A stretch of 64,000 bases of DNA from Gammaproteobacteria bacterium (lineage in GTDB: Bacteria; Pseudomonadota; Gammaproteobacteria; Ga0077536): positions 62,001-126,000 of the forward strand of contig JACPPA010000034.1 in assembly GCA_016191285.1 (NCBI GenBank). Reading direction: 5' to 3'. The position numbers and the translations under genes were made by a program. The notes beneath the pieces were generated by a model that searched no databases, was not told the origin of the DNA, and worked only from the letters and a program-made list of their open reading frames with translations. Of the stretch, positions 53,539-61,399 are shown piece after piece (position 1 is the stretch's first letter; every line of letters begins with the position of its first letter).

Positions 53539-54477
53539 ATGGTTAAAATACGCGAAATTACTTCCGGTCTGCAGTTCCCCGAAGGGCCGATTGCCCTCGA
53601 CGACGGCAGTGTACTGGTGGTCGAAATCAAGCGCGGCACACTGACGCGGGTGAAACCCGACGGTAAGCTGCAAGTCATCGCCGAAACTGGCGGTGGGCCG
53701 AATGGTGCGGCGATCGGTCCTGACGGCATGGTGTATATCTGTAACGACGGCGGCTTCGAGTGGATGGAAATGGACGGGATGACCGTCCCCGGACATACGC
53801 CGCACAGCTACACGCGCGGCAGCATCCAGCGCGTGAACATGGCCACCGGCAAAGTGGAAATCCTCTATACCCAATGCGATGGCCATGCCTTGAAGGGGCC
53901 GAATGACATCGTGTTCGATCGCCACGGTGGTTTCTGGTTTACGGATTTTGGGAAGACCTACGACCGATCCCGTGATCGCACCGGGATTTTCTATGCGAAA
54001 ACCGACGGCTCGATGATCAAGGAAATCGTGTTCCCGATGGATGGGCCGAACGGCATCGGGCTCTCCGCGGGTGACAAAAAACTCTATGTCGCGGAAACTT
54101 TTACGGCCCGGGTGTGGCAATGGGAAGTGGCTGGTCCCGGCGAATTGGTTCGCGGCAAAGGCGTCGGTGGACCCTTACTGGAGGGTCCGGGCGGCGCGAC
54201 GTTGTTGACTGGGTTACCCGGTTATCAATTGTTGGATTCGTTGGCGCTCGACAGTGAAGGCTACGTGGCGGTAGCGACGATCATCAACGGCGGGATCACG
54301 GCGATCTCGCCCGATGGAAAGCACATCGAACACGTGCCGCTGCCCGATCCGCTGACTACCAATATCTGCTTCGGCGGCAAGGATCTGCGGACGGCCTATG
54401 CGACGCTGTCCGGCACTGGCAAGCTGGTCGCTTTCGATTGGCCGCGGCCTGGATTGAAATTGAATTTCACCGCCTAG
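53539..54477 (+). CDS. SMP-30/gluconolactonase family protein
   Basis: 312 residues, six-bladed propeller of the SMP-30/LRE type: FPEGPIALDDGSVLVVEI, GGGPNGAAIGPDGMVYICNDG, LKGPNDIVFDRHGGFWFTDFGKT and DGPNGIGLSAGDKKLYVAET. The acidic/Asn metal-binding positions are all present. Such enzymes hydrolyse sugar lactones, or other lactones. A GAGAGGAAAT ribosome site precedes ATG 53539. No signal peptide. The upstream intergenic DNA holds the MITE-like element. Confidence 0.9.
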   Translation: MVKIREITSGLQFPEGPIALDDGSVLVVEIKRGTLTRVKPDGKLQVIAETGGGPNGAAIGPDGMVYICNDGGFEWMEMDGMTVPGHTPHSYTRGSIQRVNMATGKVEILYTQCDGHALKGPNDIVFDRHGGFWFTDFGKTYDRSRDRTGIFYAKTDGSMIKEIVFPMDGPNGIGLSAGDKKLYVAETFTARVWQWEVAGPGELVRGKGVGGPLLEGPGGATLLTGLPGYQLLDSLALDSEGYVAVATIINGGITAISPDGKHIEHVPLPDPLTTNICFGGKDLRTAYATLSGTGKLVAFDWPRPGLKLNFTA

Positions 54478-54544
54478 CAGATGCCGTTGTCGCGGTTGGC
54501 CTGCGGTGCGAACTCACCGCAGGCGTGGTGGCGGGCACCGGCGG

Positions 54545-55219
54545 TTATCGCTTGGCGCCCGCCGTTTCGCGTTCGACCTCTTGCGCGAAGTCGCCATCCG
54601 CAAGCTGCTGCAGGAAGTTCGGATAGCGCGCCGCGAAATCTTGGCGGATGGTGGCGATGGGCACCTCCGCGAATTCGCCGCGATAGCGCAAATATTCCAT
54701 GTGTTGCCGCCCGTCCTCATCGAAGGCGTGATAGATCGAATCTGTCGTGCCATCGAATTCGAGCGGTTTCAGGCGAAATTTCTGGCATAACTCAACATTG
54801 AATGCCGGGGTGGCCTTAACCCACTGGCCGGCGAGGTGGATGTCGGTATACCCGTGCCAATAATATTCATCGGTCCCCATGATGCGGCGCATGCGCTCGG
54901 TGGAGAGATGATTTTTAACATCGGCGTAGCCGAGGCGAGCGGGGATCCCCGCCGCGCGACAACACGCCGCTAACAGCACCGCTTTGCTGACACACCAGCC
55001 GCGGCCGGTCGCGAGGACGCGGCTGGCCGACAGCCCCGCGACCGTGAGGTCGATGGCGTAACCGTCGTAGCGAATTTGATCGCGTACCGCGTAGTAGAGC
55101 GCGACGGCGCGATCGCCTTCCGCGTTAATTCCTTCGACGTGGCGCTGCGCGAAGGCGGCGACTGCCGGGTGGTCGGCATCAACGGTCGGGGTAGGTGCGA
55201 GGTACGCGGGATCGATCAT
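54545..55219 (-). CDS. Transglutaminase-like cysteine peptidase
   Basis: 224 residues. Catalytic triad residues are in GRGWCVSKAVLL (Cys), YYWHGYTDIHL (His) and VKATPAFN (the usual Asp position, here less clear). No signal peptide, so likely cytoplasmic. Its start is at 55219, which overlaps the TGA at 55216-55218 that would end the full-length acyl-CoA synthetase frame by an ATGA junction. This fits the idea that the upstream gene originally read through. Role unassigned. Confidence 0.85.
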   Translation of the reverse strand: MIDPAYLAPTPTVDADHPAVAAFAQRHVEGINAEGDRAVALYYAVRDQIRYDGYAIDLTVAGLSASRVLATGRGWCVSKAVLLAACCRAAGIPARLGYADVKNHLSTERMRRIMGTDEYYWHGYTDIHLAGQWVKATPAFNVELCQKFRLKPLEFDGTTDSIYHAFDEDGRQHMEYLRYRGEFAEVPIATIRQDFAARYPNFLQQLADGDFAQEVERETAGAKR

Positions 55220-55302
55220 GTTTGGCCGCCATCCAGTCGTTCACGTGCTTGCACCCGCAATTCGACTTTGCGAATTTTGCCGCTCGAGGTCATCGGAAAC
55301 GC
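55216..55302 (-). pseudogene. 3' remnant of the acyl-CoA synthetase frame beyond an amber codon
   Basis: Directly after the stop at 55303-55305 (TAG) the same frame continues as AFPMTSSGKIRKVELR and ends QARERLDGGQT then TGA at 55216-55218. This is the A10 motif region containing the catalytic lysine (GKIRK) expected at the end of acyl-CoA ligases. The TGA overlaps the start of the next gene (ATGA), as expected for an intact operon. So a nonsense codon, or a sequencing error, truncates the gene by about 29 residues. Confidence 0.85.
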
Positions 55303-56850
55303 CTAGACAAAAATCACGTGTCGCGGGATCTTGAAGCTCGCGATACGCCCCTTCATCCGCTCGAGCAAGGTATCCGCGCCGACTTTCTGATCGGGCTTTA
55401 AGATGACGAAAGCAACCGGCACTTCGCTCAAGCGCGGGTCGGGATACGCGACCACCGAGGCATCTTGAATCTCGACCATGTTGCGCAGATAAGCCTCGAT
55501 TTCAGCGGGCGACACATTTTCGCCGCCGACTTTTAACATATCCTTGGCCCGCCCCATGAACACCAGGTGGCCGTCCTCTCGTAGATAGGCGGTATCACCG
55601 GAATGCACCCAGCCATCGATCAACGTGGCAGCCGTGGCGTCGGGTTTATCCCAGTAGCCCTTCATGATGCCGTAGCCTTTGATCAGCAGTTCGCCTTGTC
55701 CGCCCAGGGGCTGTTCGCGTCCGGTTGCGGGATCGATGACTTTGAATTCGTAGTCATTCATCGGGTAGCCAGAGGCGTAGACGCGTTGCTCGCGGGTATG
55801 CGACGGGTTATTACACGCCACATAGGCCCAGACTTCGCTCATGCCGAAGCCCGAAATCGTCGGGCAGAACACGTCTTGGACTTTTTCAGCAATGGGAATG
55901 GTGCTCGCCTGCCCAGCCGGTAAGGTGCCCATGCGAATCGACAATTTGCGCGGCTTCCGCGCTTGGACGACGAGCAAATCGGCCCAATGCGTTTCGAAGC
56001 CATGCAGAAATGTCGCGCCTTCGCGCTCCGCGAGATCGAGCGCGCGCTCGGCGTCGAAGGCCTCCATCAGGATCTGTTTGCCACCGGTCAGCGCACACAT
56101 CAGTGCGATTTCGCTGTAGGAATAGACGTGAAACAGCGGCAGATAATTCACGTGAATTTCCGCCATTGTTTGACCAAGCAGTTGTCCACGTTCGTGCACC
56201 GAACGAATCGGCGCGTGCGAATGCATGACACCTTTCGGATGGCCGGTGGTGCCGGACGTGTACGCAATCATCATCAACCAGTCGGGATCCACGGCTTGCA
56301 AGCGGGCGGCGAGTACGTCATCTGTGATTCTCTCACCACCGGCAATTAACGCGGCCCAATCCAGCGCATGCGGCAGGCGAGCCTCGCCAAGCACGACCAG
56401 CCGTCGAATGTCGGGATAATTTTCGACGCTTAGACTCCCATCGGCGCGGCGTGTGATCGCCGGCATCGAATCAATCAGCATGCCTTGATAATCTACCGGC
56501 CCCGAGCGATCGAGCGTAATCAAGGTCGCGCTCCGCGATTGCGTGACGGTATAAGCCACGTCATCGGTTCGATAGCGCGTATTGAGCGGGACAATACACG
56601 CACCGACCTTGGCAATGGCGAACATCAGCCACAGCCATTCGGGGCGATTGGTCATCCACAACGCAACGCGCTCCTCGGGTTCGACGCCGAGCGCCATCAA
56701 CCCCTTCGCGACCGCATCGGTCTCGCGCTTGAATTCGGCCCAGGTCCAGCGTCGATCGCCAAAGACCAAGGCTTCGCGATTCCCCCAGCGCAGGGCCGCT
56801 TCATCGACGAGCTGGCCTAGGGTCCGTTTGCGATACCACTCCATTCCCAT
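55303..56850 (-). CDS. Acyl-CoA synthetase (AMP-dependent), truncated by an in-frame amber codon
   Basis: 515 residues of the ANL (acyl/aryl-CoA synthetase) family: ATP-binding MIAYTSGTTGHPKGVMHSH, GFGMSEVWAY, GWVHSGDTAYLREDGH and MGRAKDMLKVGGENVSPAEIE. It activates a carboxylic acid to its CoA thioester in two steps. The frame stops with TAG just before the A10 catalytic-lysine motif, which is still intact in the next codons (see 55216-55302). Without readthrough the protein could bind ATP and form adenylate poorly but not complete the reaction well. The start ATG 56850 gives a complete N-terminus. Substrate unknown; the neighbourhood suggests catabolism. Confidence 0.85.
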   Translation of the reverse strand: MGMEWYRKRTLGQLVDEAALRWGNREALVFGDRRWTWAEFKRETDAVAKGLMALGVEPEERVALWMTNRPEWLWLMFAIAKVGACIVPLNTRYRTDDVAYTVTQSRSATLITLDRSGPVDYQGMLIDSMPAITRRADGSLSVENYPDIRRLVVLGEARLPHALDWAALIAGGERITDDVLAARLQAVDPDWLMMIAYTSGTTGHPKGVMHSHAPIRSVHERGQLLGQTMAEIHVNYLPLFHVYSYSEIALMCALTGGKQILMEAFDAERALDLAEREGATFLHGFETHWADLLVVQARKPRKLSIRMGTLPAGQASTIPIAEKVQDVFCPTISGFGMSEVWAYVACNNPSHTREQRVYASGYPMNDYEFKVIDPATGREQPLGGQGELLIKGYGIMKGYWDKPDATAATLIDGWVHSGDTAYLREDGHLVFMGRAKDMLKVGGENVSPAEIEAYLRNMVEIQDASVVAYPDPRLSEVPVAFVILKPDQKVGADTLLERMKGRIASFKIPRHVIFV

Positions 56851-56937
56851 CCTCCGTTATGTTCGAAGCCTGCATGGTACTGACCGCTAAGAATCTACGC
56901 TATGCTTAAACGGCCGCTGCCGATCGAGGGGAACATC

Positions 56938-57657
56938 ATGCAGTTCGAAGAGACGATTCCACGCCAATATTTCACGCGCAAGGCAATGGCCAAGCGCGTG
57001 GCCCGCTTCGCGAAGGTAAAGGGTTCTGACGGTGGTCTACCCGATAGCTACCATCCTTCCGCCGAGCGCATCTTATATAACGTGATTGGTTTTCAACCGC
57101 CGCCGCACGAGGCCGACGGCTTGCATTCGCCAGTCGGCGCTAACGCCGCGCGGATGGCTGCGATCAAGATCTCCGAAGGCTTCAATCTCGGGTTCTGTCG
57201 CGCCTTGCCGGGCAAGGGGCCGATGATGCATAACCACGATACCAACGAGACCTTCGTGTGTATTACTGGTAAATGGCGCGCGAGTTGGGAACAGCCGAAC
57301 GGCAAGATCGATTACTTTGATCTCAATCCACTCGATGTCATTTCGTTTCCGCCGGGCTGCATTCGACGCTTCGAAAACGTGACCAAGGGTCCGAAGCAGC
57401 AATATTCGACGCTGATGTTCGTGATCGCCGGCGATCAGCCGCAAGCCGAATTCAGCAAGGAGGCGATGGCCGTGCTCGAAGCGGCCGGGTTATTGGCTGG
57501 CGACCCCGCGCGCAAGGCCAAGGCGATTGGAACACGGAGTGCCCGGGTTGCGGCAACGAAGCCTAAACGCGCGACTACCAAACGGGCTCTGCGACGCGCG
57601 CCGACCAAGGCCAAGTTGCCAACCAAACGCGCGAGGACTACACAACGCTTGCGCTAG
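56938..57657 (+). CDS. Cupin-domain protein with a strongly basic C-terminal tail
   Basis: 239 residues from ATG 56938 (GAGGGGAAC upstream). Residues about 85-165 form a cupin: MMHNHDTNETFVCITGKW (metal-binding HxH, E) and the second motif near LDVISFPPGCIRRFENV. From residue 190 on the chain is dominated by Lys, Arg, Ala and Thr (for example ATKPKRATTKRALRRAP), resembling histone H1-like tails, so it may bind nucleic acid or polyphosphate. Function unknown. Divergent from the acyl-CoA synthetase. Confidence 0.82.
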   Translation: MQFEETIPRQYFTRKAMAKRVARFAKVKGSDGGLPDSYHPSAERILYNVIGFQPPPHEADGLHSPVGANAARMAAIKISEGFNLGFCRALPGKGPMMHNHDTNETFVCITGKWRASWEQPNGKIDYFDLNPLDVISFPPGCIRRFENVTKGPKQQYSTLMFVIAGDQPQAEFSKEAMAVLEAAGLLAGDPARKAKAIGTRSARVAATKPKRATTKRALRRAPTKAKLPTKRARTTQRLR

Positions 57658-57688
57658 CGGTTAGGGGAGTCATATTGTTGGAGCCACA

Positions 57689-57753
57689 TTGTGGGAGCCG
57701 CTTCAGCGGCGAATCTTTATCGGCGCCCTTCGCGGTTAAAGCCGCTCCCACAA
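57689..57753. repeat. REP-like hairpin, orphan copy
   Basis: TTGTGGGAGCCGCTT ... AAGCCGCTCCCACAA arms around an irregular loop; between the cupin gene and the convergent propeller gene. Closest to the copy at 53320. Confidence 0.85.
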
Positions 57754-57782
57754 TAGAGTTCGGGGGTGCTGCAGCTTTCTAA

Positions 57783-58901
57783 TTATCGCGCACGGACTTC
57801 CACGACAAACCCATCCGGCAGCTCGCGCTTACCAGCAATGAAGTCGCCATTGATATCCGTGACCCAGAGTTTGTCGCCGACGAAGCGCACGCCCATGGGG
57901 TTATGCAAGCCGCTGGCAACGAGTTCCGTCTTGCCCGCTCGCGTTAATCGGTAGAGTTTGCCATCGGCCTTGATGGCTTGGCTCATCGGCACCGGAATTT
58001 GAAACAGTCCGATGTCAGCAAAGAATAACTGACCGCTAAACGCCCCGAATCCCGGGGGTGCGAAGTCCATCCCCATCGGTCGCCCGGGTCCTTCGAAGAC
58101 AGGTTTGTCGTCAATCTTCCCCGTGGATGAGACACGCACGATAGCGCCGGTTGGCGCGGCGGTGCTGGTGATGTCGAACGCACCGCGGCTGACCGACACC
58201 AGCATGTTTTGACCATCAGGCGCGAAGGCGATCATCGCCGGTGCGCTATAGCGCTGTCCATCAAACACGACGAAGGACGTGCACTGTCCGTCAGGCGTGA
58301 CCTGATAAATCGTATCGTTGTAGATCGTGATCGCGTAAAGCTTACCGGCGAACGGAGAGCCGGGAGGTCCAAAACGTGCGTCCAAACCAAAGCCAGAGAT
58401 TTTTTTCTTGCCCGCGTCCGGTAGCGTACAAAAAATGCTGGTCGAATACGCGTGTGTAGGATCAACACGTTGGATCACATGGTTGGCGACCGCGCCTTCC
58501 ATCGCGACTTTAGCTTGTGCCAATGTAAAAATCTGGCCCTCGAACTCGCCGAAACCGGGCGGTGCGATATCAAAGCCAACGGTCGGCAGCAGCTTGCCGA
58601 TATCCGCCAGCACCGTGATTTTGCCGGTTGCACCGAGCGCCAACAGACGACTGCCTTTATCTTCCTCCTCGCCGCCATCGTCGTTCAACCAAATCGCGTC
58701 GCCTACCGGCAACATGATCAGCGGATCGTAAAGTTGGCCGGGCGGAATCAGCACGTTCGCCATAAAGCCGGGCGCGGCCGTAATGACCGGTGGCATGAGC
58801 AAGCGGCTCAGGCGGTCCTGCGGATTTTCCGCGGTTGTGCCTGACGACATTCCTACAACGGCGACTAAAAAGCCTAGGCCGAGTTGTCTAATACTGCGCA
58901 T
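57783..58901 (-). CDS. Exported beta-propeller protein (NHL/SMP-30-like)
   Basis: 372 residues from ATG 58901, with a signal peptide (QLGLGFLVAVVGMSSGTTAE). The mature part has repeated propeller blades such as DIAPPGFGEFEGQIFTLA, MDFAPPGFGAFSGQLFFAD and PDGQNMLVSVSRGA, showing the duplicated APPGFG(E/A)F motif. It resembles SMP-30-like and NHL proteins but has no obvious catalytic acidic triad. A secreted binding or lactonase-like role is possible. It is the third propeller-type gene in this cluster. Confidence 0.8.
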   Translation of the reverse strand: MRSIRQLGLGFLVAVVGMSSGTTAENPQDRLSRLLMPPVITAAPGFMANVLIPPGQLYDPLIMLPVGDAIWLNDDGGEEEDKGSRLLALGATGKITVLADIGKLLPTVGFDIAPPGFGEFEGQIFTLAQAKVAMEGAVANHVIQRVDPTHAYSTSIFCTLPDAGKKKISGFGLDARFGPPGSPFAGKLYAITIYNDTIYQVTPDGQCTSFVVFDGQRYSAPAMIAFAPDGQNMLVSVSRGAFDITSTAAPTGAIVRVSSTGKIDDKPVFEGPGRPMGMDFAPPGFGAFSGQLFFADIGLFQIPVPMSQAIKADGKLYRLTRAGKTELVASGLHNPMGVRFVGDKLWVTDINGDFIAGKRELPDGFVVEVRAR

Positions 58902-59080
58902 GATTGCTCTCCGAAAAAGTCGGTATCGCAGGCCACAGCGTAATGAAGGTTGGTCGCGCGCAATCACAAAAGGAAATCAATTTCTCTGATCCCGAGCTCA
59001 ACTGCCGTCATCAATATGATGTTGTAGGCCGGACGGTCAATGGAGAACGGTAGGCGACTTTTCGGACAATAACGCGACCC

Positions 59081-59650
59081 CTAATCCGTGAAGACATCCT
59101 TCAAGGTGATGGCTAGTTCTCCCAGAAGCGTGCACGTCATGACATCATTTTCGTTATAGCGGGTCGGATCTAGATATTCTGCCGGCCCCGCGCTGTAAAC
59201 ATCGACCGTGCGGGCGTCGGGATCGACAATCCAATATTCGCGGACGCCGTGGCGCGCGTACATTTTAAGCTTGTAGCCGCGGTCACGGGTTTCGGTCCCG
59301 GGCGAAAGAATTTCCACGACCAAGTCCGGTGGTCCTTCGATACCGTGTAACTTGACCGTATCGCGTCGAGCGGCAGCGATAAAGAACAAATCGGGCTGGA
59401 CGACTTCGCGCGCATCGCCCTGTCCGAGGATGACGTCCACTGGTGCAAAAAAAGCGTCGCCCAGTTGGCGACTTCTCACGTGTTCGAGCATCAGTGAATT
59501 CAACCTACTCAGTACGCGTTGATGGCGCGTCGTCGGTGCTGGCACCATATACAAATCTCCGTGCAATAGTTCATACCGACGCGACATATCTTCCGGTAAC
59601 GTGCGATAGTCATCGTAGGTATAGGGCAGGCGAGGCTTGGTGGCAGTCAT
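59081..59650 (-). CDS. Uma2 family putative restriction-like endonuclease (DUF820)
   Basis: 189 residues with the PD-(D/E)XK fold of DUF820/Uma2: RRYELLHGDLYMV, VVQPDLFFI, PDLVVEILSPGT (catalytic Asp, Glu) and KLKMYARHGVREYWIVD. These proteins are abundant and scattered in cyanobacteria and other genomes, often transposon-linked; the cellular role is unclear. All catalytic positions are intact. Confidence 0.9.
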   Translation of the reverse strand: MTATKPRLPYTYDDYRTLPEDMSRRYELLHGDLYMVPAPTTRHQRVLSRLNSLMLEHVRSRQLGDAFFAPVDVILGQGDAREVVQPDLFFIAAARRDTVKLHGIEGPPDLVVEILSPGTETRDRGYKLKMYARHGVREYWIVDPDARTVDVYSAGPAEYLDPTRYNENDVMTCTLLGELAITLKDVFTD

Positions 59651-59800
59651 GACACGTATGATGGATAGAGATCTCGATTGAAGTGTAGCAATGGGCCGAG
59701 GTCTACGCTACGCGTTGCTAGGTCTCCTTGTCGAACATGCCGTTCGAGCTCGAAATCGACTTCGGTCGCCGTTTGTACGGAATCTGGCGCGCATGGTTTT

Positions 59801-59926
59801 AGGGAACCTCTGAATAAGTCCATCCTGGACTTATTCAGAGTACGGGAAGCAAAAAGTATGATTTTTGCTTCCCTTCATTTTCAATGGTTTGCAACCATCG
59901 AAAATGGCGGCACCTCCCTGTGCCGC
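59801..59926. repeat. Multi-hairpin element disrupting the brnA 3' end
   Basis: Four successive inverted repeats: CTCTGAATAAGTCCA / TGGACTTATTCAGAG (59808-59840, 15-bp arms, 3-base loop), GGGAAGCAAAAA / TTTTTGCTTCCC (59844-59873), CATTTTCAATGGTT / AACCATCGAAAATG (59876-59904, one mismatch), and GCGGCAC / GTGCCGC (59907-59926). Its left end resembles the fragment at 28111-28137. It could be a MITE or integrated structural element; no transposase. Confidence 0.7.
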
Positions 59927-60087
59927 GGGAAGCTCTGCGTCGAAATCTTCGTCGGCGCTTTCTGGGGACCGCGACCACGACGAATTCGCGGCGTACCTAG
60001 CATCGCCTCGGTCCACGGTGGATTGTCTTGGTCACCGCGTTTAACGGCGGTACTTTTTGGTGGCTTCAAGGTAGTAAGTCGTTTCAT
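59881..60087 (-). pseudogene. BrnA-like antitoxin, C-terminally truncated
   Basis: From ATG 60087, MKRLTTLKPPKST then GDQDNPPWTEAMLGTPRIRRG and PQKAPTKIS match BrnA (DUF4415) antitoxin N-termini, which precede a ribbon-helix-helix DNA-binding domain. After KIST the sequence diverges (QSFPRHREVPPFSMVANH) and stops inside the multi-hairpin element at 59881, so the DNA-binding half is missing. ATG 60087 overlaps the end of the brnT remnant, the usual toxin-antitoxin order. Confidence 0.7.
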
Positions 60088-60175
60088 AGGGCTCTGCTCT
60101 TCGAAGAGAGAGGTAGTGATCATCATCTACACTCTCGGTATAAACGAGAATTCCAAGGCGTCCGAATAAAACTCC
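60041..60175 (-). pseudogene. BrnT-like toxin, N-terminally truncated remnant
   Basis: The minus-strand frame ending at 60041 encodes GRLGILVYTESVDDDHYLSL then RRAEPYETTYYLEATKK, which matches the C-terminal half of BrnT RNase toxins (VVYTE ... ISLRRA ... YYLEA). Upstream of about 60175 the frame enters the GCAATGAC repeat (60181-60262) and loses similarity, so the first half of the gene is gone. The remnant and brnA fragment overlap, preserving the original order. Confidence 0.7.
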
Positions 60176-60180
60176 GCAAT

Positions 60181-60262
60181 TCGTCGTTGCGAGCGAATGC
60201 GAAGCAATCCATCGTGTGCCGCATTCTGGATTGCTTCGTCGTTGCACTCCTCGCAATGACGG
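60181..60262. repeat. Dispersed 'GCAATGAC' repeat, copy 2
   Basis: Begins TCGTCGTTGCGAGCG, includes GAAGCAATCCATC and closes GGATTGCTTCGTCGTTGC then CTCGCAATGACGG. It resembles the 52246-52321 copy and lies where the brnT N-terminal half should be. Confidence 0.75.
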
Positions 60263-60352
60263 CGGTCTGGCTTCTGGGCGATCCATGCGCTCCCTGTCGC
60301 GCACCATTTCTGCACCCTGGCCGCCTTTATGCGCTTCTATTTAAGTGTGACA

Positions 60353-61351
60353 TTACTCCAGCACCACCACCAATTTCCCCAATGCCCGCCGCTCCGCCAG
60401 CGCCTTAATCGCCAACCCAGCGTTCGCCAGTGAAAAGCGCGCCGAGACATGCGGCTTCAGCGCTCCTTTCGAATAGAGCTCGATCAGTTCGCGGTTATTG
60501 CGTTGATTGGTCGCTGCGTCGCGCTCGGCGAATGCGCCCCAAAAGACACCGACGATTTGACAGCCCTTGAGCAGTGCGAGATTGAGGGGGATGCGTGGAA
60601 TGCCGGCAGGAAAACCGACGACGAGAAAACGGCCTTCCCAGGCCGTCGCGCGCAGTGCTGCTTCGGCGTAGTCGCCGCCGACGGCGTCGTAGACCACGTC
60701 CGCGCCAGTTGTGCCGCAGGCATGTTTGAATTGTTCGGCGAGCGCCTTGGCCGCTGGTTTATCGAATGGGCCGGTGGGATAGATCACCGCCGTGTTGGCG
60801 CCGTGTGCAACGGCGAGTTCGGCTTTCTCCGTACTGGAGGCGGCGGCGATAACACGCGCGCCCATGGCGCGACCAATCTCGATTGCAGCCAGCCCCACAC
60901 CACCGCCGGCGCCCAACACCAATAGGGTGTCGCCACTGCCTAACGCGGCGCGCTGTTTCAACGCGTGATACGAAGTGCCGTAGGTGAAAATGAAGGCTGC
61001 CGCCTCGTCATACGGCATCGCCGCCGGCATCCGCACACACTTGGTGGCTTTGGTCACGACGTATTCGGCCATGCCGCCGAAGCCGACCAGTCCGATCACC
61101 CGATCGCCCACTTTGAAATCGCTAACCTCCGCACCAATGGCATCGACTTCGCCAGCCACTTCGCCGCCAGGCGCGAAGGGCCGCGGCGGTTGGAACTGGT
61201 ATTTGTCTTCGATCATCAACGTATCGGGGTAATTGACACCGCAGGCGTGAACCCGGATTCGAATTTCGCCAGGTTTGGGCTCTGGAATCGGCAGTTCGCC
61301 TAAGACAAGCGTGTCGGGGCCGCCGGAAGCTTGACTCAATAAGGCTTTCAT
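60353..61351 (-). CDS. Quinone oxidoreductase-like MDR family enzyme
   Basis: 332 residues of the zeta-crystallin/quinone reductase group without zinc-binding cysteines: N-terminal GroES-like domain (HACGVNYPDTLMIEDKYQ, APGGEVAGEV), then NADPH-binding GAGGGVGLAAIEIGRAMGA. Such enzymes reduce quinones or enoyl-type substrates. Nearby catabolic genes suggest a role with enone intermediates, but this is not proven. Followed upstream by another SMP-30 gene on the same strand (48-base gap). Confidence 0.92.
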   Translation of the reverse strand: MKALLSQASGGPDTLVLGELPIPEPKPGEIRIRVHACGVNYPDTLMIEDKYQFQPPRPFAPGGEVAGEVDAIGAEVSDFKVGDRVIGLVGFGGMAEYVVTKATKCVRMPAAMPYDEAAAFIFTYGTSYHALKQRAALGSGDTLLVLGAGGGVGLAAIEIGRAMGARVIAAASSTEKAELAVAHGANTAVIYPTGPFDKPAAKALAEQFKHACGTTGADVVYDAVGGDYAEAALRATAWEGRFLVVGFPAGIPRIPLNLALLKGCQIVGVFWGAFAERDAATNQRNNRELIELYSKGALKPHVSARFSLANAGLAIKALAERRALGKLVVVLE

Positions 61352-61399
61352 TAAAAATTCCTAAAATGTTGTCGTGGGGATTCGAATAGTTAAGTCATC

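Noticed and set aside
53265-53729. Minus-strand 154-codon frame over the second MITE-like element and SMP-30 start
   Set aside because: It spans the repeat element and is antisense to a well-supported gene; no family features.
59678-60169. Plus-strand 163-codon frame beside the Uma2 gene
   Set aside because: It crosses the multi-hairpin element and is antisense to the recognisable BrnA and BrnT remnants; the translation has no family features.
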